Below are positions 48,701-55,217 of a stretch of DNA of 64,000 nucleotides, piece after piece; position 1 is the stretch's first letter, and each line of letters starts with the position of its first letter. The translations under genes were made by a program, and so were the position numbers. Source of the DNA: an uncultured Prevotellaceae bacterium (GTDB lineage Bacteria > Bacteroidota > Bacteroidia > Bacteroidales > UBA3663); the NCBI GenBank assembly GCA_900319235.1, contig ONNR01000010.1, forward strand, positions 1 to 64,000, read 5' to 3'. Under the pieces are notes generated by a model, which worked only from the letters and a program-made list of their open reading frames with translations, was not told the origin of the DNA and ran no database searches.

Positions 48701-48959
48701 TCTTGACCTCCTGGTCCTCCATGCCGACGTAGGTGAACAGCAGTGTGGCGTTGGCGCTCGAAACGCGGATCGAGTAGTTTCCGTCGATGTCGGTAATCGT
48801 ACCGGTGGTCGTGCCTTTTTCGCGAACCGTACAACCGATGACGGGATCTCCCGTTGTTTCTGTCACCACGCCCGACACTGTAACTTGCGCATACAGGGCA
48901 GTTGACACCATCATCAATAGTGTCAATGCAAGCGCTCTCATGTCTGATGACTTTGTCAT
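45729..48959 (-). CDS. SusC/RagA family TonB-dependent outer-membrane transporter (mannan locus)
   Basis: A 1076-residue transporter. After the signal peptide (ALALTLLMMVSTALYAQ) come a CarboxypepD_reg-like domain (VSGVVTETTGDPVIGCTVRE), the TonB box/plug region with VVVGYGTMKKSDLAGA and the SusC motif SLQGRAAGVQ, then a 22-strand-type barrel ending TTYSVGLSIGF. It imports oligosaccharides in complex with SusD. The open frame extends to 49070, but a -7 box at 49013-49020 lies inside that extension, so 48959 (or ATG 48941) is the start. It is the first gene of an eleven-gene run on this strand. No regulator is encoded next to it. Confidence 0.95.
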   Translation of the reverse strand: MTKSSDMRALALTLLMMVSTALYAQVTVSGVVTETTGDPVIGCTVREKGTTTGTITDIDGNYSIRVSSANATLLFTYVGMEDQEVKIAGRKTVNVEMKSDDELLEEVVVVGYGTMKKSDLAGASVTMDESKMKGSIITSLDQSLQGRAAGVQATQTSGAPGSSSSIRVRGTATINANAEPLYVIDGVIVQSQGSSGASYGLGDALGNGSVSTISPLSTINPADIVSMEILKDASATAIYGAQGANGVVLITTKRGQAGDAKFSYDGMVAWNRQTKRLDMMNLREFAQYYNDLVDQGECSANAQYSDPSLLGLGTNWQDAVFQTALQHQHQVSAQGGNDKVKYFVSGGYMDQDGTIIGSEFERFSFRTNIDAQMKSWLKMGLSVSYTDTDESLKLADSDQGLINYSLTTIPSIPIYDLDGNYSSVSQEGYTNPNPIAMALMDDILLARQKLTGNVFLDIQLMKKLTWHAEYDWDLGWSKGERYKPTVNLGTWTRDSNTSSVQKNANKFWALKNYVTYADKIGEHSFTAMVGQEAWSSNWDYENIQNTNLPSDEVHNPALGDGTPSIGYGFGESSMASFFARGTYNYNDRYLATYTWRYDGSSNFGPRNRWAAFNSFALAWRFSQESFMKDIDWISNGKLRVGWGQTGNSNIGGYKWGVPLSIMNTDFGKSYRPAQVANTGIKWESQEQWNIGLDLNLLHDRIGLVVEWYNKESKDMLMQLQLPSYMGTSGNGSSALAAPYGNYGQIRNRGWEFTLNARPVVTRNFEWSTEVTLSLNNNKLVSLNDGSGNATLTGYGQWSDVVSLTQVGESLFSFYGYVTDGIYQNLEDLETSPKPKAYTSNGVFSRTSTTWVGDVKYKDITGDGIIDENDRTNIGSPLPKFTFGWNHTFRYKDFDLNIFINGSYGNKVANYMAMKLTHMNSSWTNQLKDVNDRAVLEPIDASIDYSAGRDINGVTVWHWYDDITNVQVKNSGTSTPRATLNDPNDNDRFSDRYIEDGSYIRLKNIALGYTFPKKMIRRLRLDNLRIYGNIQNLVTLTKYTGYDPEVGVSPASANVMGLDNGRYPSPTTYSVGLSIGF

Positions 48960-49012
48960 GGCTTTTGAGTTAACAAAATGTGTATTAAAAATTAAATGCG
49001 TGTTAAGCGGTG

Positions 49013-49020
49013 CAAAGATA
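49013..49020 (-). promoter_or_regulatory. -7 box upstream of the mannan-locus susC
   Basis: Minus strand TATCTTTG, 54 nt before the susC ATG. No standard -33 element is seen at the right distance, which fits an activator-dependent promoter. Confidence 0.5.
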
Positions 49021-49124
49021 AGGGGTTTTATTGTTAATTGGTTGTATAATTTTATCCAATTGTTGCACAATTCCGAAAATATCGGGTTTGTGCAGTTTTT
49101 TTGTCAAAAAAGTATCATCGTTTT

Positions 49125-49155
49125 TTTGCAGTTCACCAAAATATCCCTATCTTTG
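49125..49155 (+). promoter_or_regulatory. Promoter of heme-c beta-propeller lipoprotein gene
   Basis: TTTG 49125-49128, 19-nt spacer, TATCTTTG 49148-49155, 20 nt before the ATG at 49176. Confidence 0.75.
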
Positions 49156-49175
49156 TGCCGTAAATAATCGAACGA

Positions 49176-50645
49176 ATGAAAACATCTTTCCTCTTCCTTC
49201 TTGCATCTTCCCTCTTCCTAGCCTCATGCGGTGAGCGTGTCGGCAATGCAACGAATGATGCCTCTTTGCCCGACATCTATCCCGACTACGTGGATGTGAC
49301 CATCCCCGTCGGCATTGCTCCGCTCAACTTCGGTATGAAGAGCGACAAGGCCCTGCTGGTCGATGCCGTCATTACCGACGACCAGGGCAACACGCTGCAT
49401 GGTCAGGGACGCGAGACCACGGGTTTCGACATCGACCGTTGGCACCAGCTCGTGGCGCAGAATGTAGGCAAATCGCTCAACGTCACCGTTTCGGCCAAGT
49501 TCGCCGATGGTTGGCATACTTACCAGCCATTCCACCTTCATGTGAGCACCGACAGCATCGACTACGGCCTGTGCTATCGTCTCATCGAGCCGGGCTACGA
49601 AGTGTGGAGCAAGATGGGCATCTACCAGCGCAACCTCTCCACCTTCGAGCAGACGCCGCTCATCGAGAATACGCAGTTCGAGGGTTGCGTCAATTGCCAC
49701 GGCTTCAATCGTGGCGACCCTTCGCGCATGAGTCTGCACATCCGTGGAGCGCATGGTGCCACCCTGCTGCTCGACGAGGGACGTCTCACCGCCTATAATA
49801 CCAAGACTGACAAAACCCTTGGCTTCTGTGTCTATCCCTATTGGCATCCTTCGGGCCGTTACATAGCTTACAGCACGAACACCACGCGACAGATTTTCCA
49901 CAGTCGCCATTCCAACCGCATCGAGGTTTTTGACGAGGCTTCGGACGTTCAGGTCTATGATGTCGCTCGCAACCAGCTCATCATCACTCCCTCGCTCACG
50001 ACCGATTCGCTCTACGAGACCTTCCCCGTCTTTTCGGCCGACGGACGCACCCTGTATTTCACTGCCGCACATGCTATTCCCGAAGGCAGCATGCTGCTCG
50101 ATTCGGTGCGATATAGCCTTTATGGCATCGACTTCGATGCCGACCGGGGTGCCTACGGATCTGCGATTCGAACGGTCATCGACAATGGAGACAGTTGCTC
50201 CATCTGCTTCCCTCGTCCCAGTTACGACGGACGTTTTTTAGTCTATACGGTAGCTGACTACGGGCAGTTCAGCATCTGGCATCACGAGGCCGACCTCTGG
50301 ATGCTCGATCTTCAGTCTGGCGAACGCCGTCCGATGGATGAGGTCAATAGCAAAGACACCGAAAGCTTTCACAACTGGAGCAGCAATTCACGTTGGATGG
50401 TGTTCAGTTCACGTCGTGATGATGGCCTCTTCACGCGGCCCTACTTCACCCACATCGATGCCGAGGGCCACGCCACCAAGCCTTTTATGCTACCCCAGCA
50501 GAATCCCCGTCGCTTCTATCGCGAACTCTTTATGTCATACAATGTGCCCGACTTCATTCGTGGGAAGGTGGATTTCGACAATGTCACAGCCACACGTCTG
50601 ATCAACGATGACTATCGCAAGCCAATGGGAGTAGTGGAGAAGTGA
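49176..50645 (+). CDS. Heme-c-binding beta-propeller (PD40/TolB-like) lipoprotein
   Basis: A 489-residue lipoprotein (lipobox LASC, Cys18). After an N-terminal domain (IYPDYVDVTIPVGIAPLNF, 34-52) it has one c-type heme motif, CVNCH at 171-175, followed by WD40/PD40-like blades (YPYWHPSGRYIAYSTN, FPVFSADGRTLYFTA, RPSYDGRFLVYT, HNWSSNSRWMVFSS). It is clearly paralogous to the product of 53724-55217, including YRLIEPxYxV and LPQxxPxxxxR. Heme attachment would need a System II synthase such as those at 19-24 kb. Role unknown; a surface redox or sensing protein is an inference. It has its own promoter and is 22 nt before the glycerate kinase gene. Confidence 0.78.
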   Translation: MKTSFLFLLASSLFLASCGERVGNATNDASLPDIYPDYVDVTIPVGIAPLNFGMKSDKALLVDAVITDDQGNTLHGQGRETTGFDIDRWHQLVAQNVGKSLNVTVSAKFADGWHTYQPFHLHVSTDSIDYGLCYRLIEPGYEVWSKMGIYQRNLSTFEQTPLIENTQFEGCVNCHGFNRGDPSRMSLHIRGAHGATLLLDEGRLTAYNTKTDKTLGFCVYPYWHPSGRYIAYSTNTTRQIFHSRHSNRIEVFDEASDVQVYDVARNQLIITPSLTTDSLYETFPVFSADGRTLYFTAAHAIPEGSMLLDSVRYSLYGIDFDADRGAYGSAIRTVIDNGDSCSICFPRPSYDGRFLVYTVADYGQFSIWHHEADLWMLDLQSGERRPMDEVNSKDTESFHNWSSNSRWMVFSSRRDDGLFTRPYFTHIDAEGHATKPFMLPQQNPRRFYRELFMSYNVPDFIRGKVDFDNVTATRLINDDYRKPMGVVEK

Positions 50646-50667
50646 ACTGTAATAACATCAAGGGTAA

Positions 50668-51735
50668 ATGAAGAATATCCGCAAGGTAGTCGTTGCAATC
50701 GATTCGTTCAAGGGTTGCATGTCTTCGGTCGAAGCCAATCGGGCTGCGGCAGAAGGCGTCCGCTGTGCCTGTCCCGATGCCGAAATCGTGCAGGTGCCCG
50801 TCAGCGATGGAGGTGAGGGCTTTCTCGAAGCGTTCCATACCGCCATCGGGGGCGAACTGATTGCGGTGACGGTAAACGATCCGCTGATGCGCGAGGTCAC
50901 GGCAAGGTATCTGCTGAAAGACGAGATGGCTGTGATCGAGATGGCTCAGGCAAGTGGCCTGACCTTATTGACGAAGGAAGAACGCGATCCGATGGTGGCT
51001 ACAAGTTATGGCACCGGCCAACTGGTGGTCGATGCCGTTCGAAAGGGTGCCCGTCACGTCATCGTAGGACTTGGCGGCAGTGCAACGAGCGATGCAGGAA
51101 TGGGAATGCTTCGTGCCATTGTCGATGCCTTTGCGAAGCACGAGCGATGGGAGGATTTCGAGGAATTGAAGGACGTTCGATTCACGATAGCCACCGACGT
51201 GAAGAATCCTTTATGTGGTGAAAATGGTGCGGCATATGTCTTTGCTCCACAAAAGGGAGCAACGCCGGAGATGGTCTGTCAGTTGGACCAGCGCGCAAGG
51301 AAGTTTGCCGAACTCTCGGCACGTCATTTCGGCTTCGACCATTCGCAGGACGAAGGTGCTGGCGCAGCCGGAGGACTGGGCTATGCGTTCCTTCAATATC
51401 TCGATGCATCCTGCAAGTCGGGGATTCAACTTTTGCTCGAAACGATTCATTTCGAAGCGCTTGTCCGCGATGCCGATCTGGTCATCACGGGCGAAGGTTC
51501 GGCCGACCGACAGACGCTGATGGGCAAACTGCCCGTAGGAATCCTCGCCCAGTCGGGCAAAACACCCGTCTGCCTTATTGCAGGACGAATTAGCGACCGC
51601 GAGCAGTTGCTTAAAGCAGGATTCACCCGGGTAGAATGTATCAATCCACCGGGAATTTCGTTGGAAGAAGCCATGCGCAAGAAAACTGCCGAGTTGAATG
51701 TCGGCAATACTGTTCGCAGAATTTTAGAAGATTGA
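50668..51735 (+). CDS. Glycerate kinase (GK-I type)
   Basis: A 355-residue cytoplasmic kinase of the GlxK/GarK family that phosphorylates D-glycerate, normally to 2-phosphoglycerate. Family motifs: IDSFKGCMSSVEAN at the start, PVSDGGEGF (about 44-52), VGLGGSATSDAGMGML (about 132-147) and EGAGAAGGLGYAF (about 228-240). The length is normal. It lies 22 nt after the heme-c propeller gene and may be co-transcribed, without an obvious functional link. Its 3' end is followed within 11 nt by the 84-bp tandem array. Confidence 0.93.
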   Translation: MKNIRKVVVAIDSFKGCMSSVEANRAAAEGVRCACPDAEIVQVPVSDGGEGFLEAFHTAIGGELIAVTVNDPLMREVTARYLLKDEMAVIEMAQASGLTLLTKEERDPMVATSYGTGQLVVDAVRKGARHVIVGLGGSATSDAGMGMLRAIVDAFAKHERWEDFEELKDVRFTIATDVKNPLCGENGAAYVFAPQKGATPEMVCQLDQRARKFAELSARHFGFDHSQDEGAGAAGGLGYAFLQYLDASCKSGIQLLLETIHFEALVRDADLVITGEGSADRQTLMGKLPVGILAQSGKTPVCLIAGRISDREQLLKAGFTRVECINPPGISLEEAMRKKTAELNVGNTVRRILED

Positions 51736-51745
51736 TTACAATCAG

Positions 51746-52160
51746 CGGCATACAGTTTTGATACACCAAATCTGTATGCCGCGCTAGTATGGGTCCAATT
51801 CACTAACGTAAATTGGACCGCTCCGGTTGGAGCATACAGTTTTGGTACGCCAAATCTGTATGCCGCGATGTTCGGCGTCCAATTCACAATCGTAAATTGG
51901 ACGTTTCCGGTTGGAGCATACAGTTTTGATACACCAAATCTGTATGCCACGCTTGTATGGGTCCAATTCACAATCGTAAATTGGACCGCTCCGATTGGAG
52001 CATACAGTTTTGATACACCAAATCTGTATGCCGCGATAGTATGAGTCCAATTCACTAACGTAAATTGGACCGCTCCGATTGGAGCATACAGTTTTGATGC
52101 ACCAAATATGTATGCCACGAAAGTATGGGTCCAATTCACAATCGTAAATTGGACCCATAC
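51746..52160. repeat. 84-bp tandem array of palindromes (five copies)
   Basis: Five units at exact 84-bp spacing (CATACAG starts at 51749, 51833, 51917, 52001, 52085). Each unit has up to three hairpins: CATACAG...CTGTATG, GGTCCAATT...AATTGGACC with a 10-nt interior, and CTCC-N4-GGAG. The last unit ends in a perfect 14-bp stem (52123-52136 / 52147-52160). The array fills the gap between two convergent genes. Because 84 is a multiple of three, several frames stay open across it, giving false 28-residue-repeat proteins. There are no spacers, so it is not CRISPR. Confidence 0.9.
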
Positions 52161-52224
52161 TGTGGAATATGCTTATTTGATCGGCGAAGAATCGCTGATG
52201 GCGACGTCGGGGGTTATTCCTTTT

Positions 52225-53727
52225 TCATTTCCTGACGGACGACTGACGAAGGAATCGGGTATAGTTGTCGCGATCGCCTGTGAGCATGTAGTAGGCGAGG
52301 AGATATTGATAGGCGAGGAGATTGTCCTTGTTGCTGACGTAGAGGCTTTCGAGCATTTCGGAAGTCACACGGTCGCCGAAGTAGAAGTCGTTGTTGAACG
52401 CTAGCGGGCGCAAACGTCCGTATTCGGGATGCTTGGCGATGGCCTCCTCATTGCCCAGCAATTGTAGCGTTTCGTTTGCCCATTCACGATAGAAGATTGT
52501 TTTTTGCAGCGCCATAAGGTATTTGCGTGTCACCTCGTAACTGCCGTTGATTAGATTGGTCTGCGCCAACCGCTTGTAGCATCGCCCGCTCTTCTGGAAG
52601 TCGAGGATGGCCTCCTGCGCCTCGAATACCGTTCGCTGCGCCATGGAAATCATTCCCAACTGATAGTAGGCCTCGGCTGTCGGCAGGGGGCTGGTGGCAT
52701 CGGTGGCAACATCGGGCAAAAGCCCTAAGATACCGTTTTGGCGATAATCATATAAGTGATCGACGAGCATCCCGCGCATCGCCAGGGCAAGATTCTGCAC
52801 CGTCACACCAATCTGGTTGTTAGGCTTTTCGGCGCCAGCGGTCTGCAGGATGCGATTCCATTGCTGGTGGCAAGCCATAAAGTCGTATTGCATCACCTTT
52901 TCAGCCTTGATATTGGCATTTCGTCCCACGAGACTTCCCATAACGATGGCAACGACCGCAAACGAGCAGAGCGGAACGAACAACGAGGGACGTGAGATGT
53001 CGGCCCACTTTTGGCAAACGCGGACAACGAACGTGAGGACGAAGACCGAAAGTGCCGCAGCCCACAACAACTTTGGAACAACGGTCGGGTAGCGATGGTA
53101 ATGGATGCCCGTCCACAACCGGTCGGCAGCCACAGGGAGCCTGTAGGACAGCGCGACAACCATTATGGCCAAGAGCAGGAACACGCCGTAATACCATGGA
53201 GAGCGCCGAGGATGTGGAGCCTGCAAAAGAAGGAACACCACGCTAATGGGACCCACTAAAAAATATAGGGCAGGAATGGCAAGAATGAGCAGGATGCGTC
53301 GCGTCCACCCGCCTGGGATCAGGTCGAAGATCCATGAGGCGGCCAGCGTGAGCAGCACTGCCCAGACGCCTCCCATCAGCGCATTCTCGTCGAGCAGGAA
53401 GAGCCAGAGCAGGAACGAAGGCACGAAGCTCAGCCCGTAGAACCGTCCCCAATCGACCAGACGCAGCGTCAACAGTTGAACCAACATGAGCAGCACCCCA
53501 ATGATTGTTGCCCCCACCCAGGCAAACAGGAAGAACTGCGTGCAGAAACGTCCTAACAGGTCGGCAACGCCTCCGGGCCATCGGACGATGTCCCACATGT
53601 AGGTGCTGTCGAAGAGGAAGAGCTGGAACTGCTCCTGATAATGCAGATGATGTGGATAGGCAAGCCCGAAAAACAGGACCACCGCCACACCAAAGAGGAG
53701 CGTGTAAAGACTACGTACGTACTTCAT
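52225..53727 (-). CDS. DUF6057-like multi-pass membrane protein (second copy)
   Basis: A 500-residue protein with about nine hydrophobic segments in the first 280 residues (for example 8-25, 67-90, 100-118, 145-170, 180-198, 225-245, 252-272) and a helical soluble C-terminal part (about 290-500) that looks TPR-like (YYQLGMISMAQRTVFEAQEAIL; YKRLAQTNLINGSYEVTRKYL). The start QEQFQLFLFDSTYM and layout match the protein at 55214-56962, so the two are paralogues. From memory it fits Pfam DUF6057, a family without known function. The ATG overlaps the stop of the heme-c propeller gene in an ATGA, indicating coupled translation. Confidence 0.75.
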   Translation of the reverse strand: MKYVRSLYTLLFGVAVVLFFGLAYPHHLHYQEQFQLFLFDSTYMWDIVRWPGGVADLLGRFCTQFFLFAWVGATIIGVLLMLVQLLTLRLVDWGRFYGLSFVPSFLLWLFLLDENALMGGVWAVLLTLAASWIFDLIPGGWTRRILLILAIPALYFLVGPISVVFLLLQAPHPRRSPWYYGVFLLLAIMVVALSYRLPVAADRLWTGIHYHRYPTVVPKLLWAAALSVFVLTFVVRVCQKWADISRPSLFVPLCSFAVVAIVMGSLVGRNANIKAEKVMQYDFMACHQQWNRILQTAGAEKPNNQIGVTVQNLALAMRGMLVDHLYDYRQNGILGLLPDVATDATSPLPTAEAYYQLGMISMAQRTVFEAQEAILDFQKSGRCYKRLAQTNLINGSYEVTRKYLMALQKTIFYREWANETLQLLGNEEAIAKHPEYGRLRPLAFNNDFYFGDRVTSEMLESLYVSNKDNLLAYQYLLAYYMLTGDRDNYTRFLRQSSVRK

Positions 53728-55217
53728 TGGAATACCTTGCTAAACTGATCAACGCTGATGCCGACAGGTTCGACCATAAACTCCGGGCGATTGTAACTTT
53801 TCAGGCGGAAAGTATTATGTTCGGGGTCTTCCTGTGGCAAAAGGAAGGCTTTCCGGGCTTTCCCGTTGTTGAAATAGGAGATAAATACGCGACTGTAGTT
53901 ACCATCTATTCGACGGCTGGCGCACATGATCCAATGGCCATTGATCGACCATGTCGGGTAGCTTTCGGCAAAGCCTTCGCTGTTGAGGCACGAAAGGTCA
54001 ATGACAGAATCCTGGGCAAGCGGCAGACAGGCGATGTCGGCATCGTGGTGCCAGATGTGAAAACAGCCATGCTGTCCCTCGGCAAATAGAATATAGCGCC
54101 CATCGGGACTGACGCGAGGCAGGGTGACGCTCTTGTCGGCCGAAGCCGCATCGTAGACGAGTTCTTCTTCGCCAAAGGTACGCGATGTCAGTTCAAACGA
54201 ACGACGATACAGGTTGTACTGCACCTTTGACCAGGTGGCGCTGATGTCCTCGCCGCGCAACTCTTCGGGAAGGGGAACCGACTTGCAGTAATAAAGATAT
54301 CGACCGTCGGGCGACCAGGTGGGGAACACTTCGAGGAGGGTGGAGTCGTTGCTGATGATGCTTACCGAGTCGGTGGCAACGTCATAGAGAATCAGGTCAC
54401 TGGCGGTATCGAACACCTCCACCTTGTTGGGATGCGCCGTGTGGAACACCTGGTGCGTCAGGTTGGTGGAGAATGCAATCAGTTTGGCTGTGGGATGCCA
54501 TGCGGGATAGACACCAGCTGAGATGGTATTGTCGCGTTTCAGATTGACCTTGGAGACTTTGCCGTCGCTGACGATGACAGTGCCCCCTCGGGTGACACGA
54601 GCGTGAAACAGCATGTTGTCAGTCTTGTAGTTCTGATAGCTGTGACAGTTGATGCACTGGCCCTTCGGGTCGTCGCAGCTGACCTTGTTGTTGAAGATCT
54701 GTGTCTCTTCGAACGAGGTGAGATCACGCTGAGCAATCTCCATATAGTCATAGACGATATACGATGGCTCGATGAGGCGATAGGACAGATATTCGTCGAT
54801 AGGCTCATCGGCCACATGTATCTCGAACGGGGCGAACGACAACCACTCGTTCTCTTTTTGTCCCCAAACCTCCACCTTGAGGCTTTTGCCCTTTGAAGCA
54901 TCAAGTATGGCGTGCCATTCCGACACGGGCATCTGCACCTTCACGCCTTTGCCATAGGTCTGCTGCCGGCCATCGGGCGTGGAGAAACGAGCCACACATG
55001 CGTCGAACTGGTCGGCAGGAAGCATGAAGTTGAGCGGGGCGATGTTGCAGGGCACGGTCACGTCGCAGTAGTCGGGGAAGATGGCGGGCAGACACCCGGC
55101 ATCCTTGGATGAAGATGGTACATCGGGATGACCTGCACACGATGGCAGGAGCAACAGGGCTCCGAACACCAGAGCCGCAGCCAGCATTTTCGTTTTCAAT
55201 CCTAACATATTCGTCAT
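53724..55217 (-). CDS. Heme-c-binding beta-propeller (PD40/TolB-like) lipoprotein, second copy
   Basis: A 497-residue lipoprotein (start ATG 55217; lipobox LPSC, Cys27). It shares the N-terminal IFPDYCDVTVPCNIAPLNF with the protein at 49176-50645, has a heme-c motif CINCH at 188-192, and propeller blades such as VYPAWHPTAKLIAFSTN, FPTWSPDGRYLYYC, LPRVSPDGRYILFA and YPTWSINGHWIMCA. The start was chosen because it overlaps the stop of the upstream DUF6057-like gene in an ATGA; the frame also continues to 55265. Both ends are therefore overlapped by membrane-protein genes, suggesting a fixed three-protein complex. Function unknown. Confidence 0.78.
   Translation of the reverse strand: MTNMLGLKTKMLAAALVFGALLLLPSCAGHPDVPSSSKDAGCLPAIFPDYCDVTVPCNIAPLNFMLPADQFDACVARFSTPDGRQQTYGKGVKVQMPVSEWHAILDASKGKSLKVEVWGQKENEWLSFAPFEIHVADEPIDEYLSYRLIEPSYIVYDYMEIAQRDLTSFEETQIFNNKVSCDDPKGQCINCHSYQNYKTDNMLFHARVTRGGTVIVSDGKVSKVNLKRDNTISAGVYPAWHPTAKLIAFSTNLTHQVFHTAHPNKVEVFDTASDLILYDVATDSVSIISNDSTLLEVFPTWSPDGRYLYYCKSVPLPEELRGEDISATWSKVQYNLYRRSFELTSRTFGEEELVYDAASADKSVTLPRVSPDGRYILFAEGQHGCFHIWHHDADIACLPLAQDSVIDLSCLNSEGFAESYPTWSINGHWIMCASRRIDGNYSRVFISYFNNGKARKAFLLPQEDPEHNTFRLKSYNRPEFMVEPVGISVDQFSKVFQ

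Noticed and set aside
51447..52158. Minus-strand frames of 230 and 124 codons with 28-residue repeats (for example NWTHT...FGVSKLYAP)
   Set aside because: They exist because the 84-bp repeat is a multiple of three and lacks stops in several frames. The longer one also runs antisense into glycerate kinase. The palindromic DNA explains the repeats better than coding does.
51746..52160. CRISPR array
   Set aside because: The repeated unit covers the full 84 bp; there are no unique spacers and no cas genes nearby.
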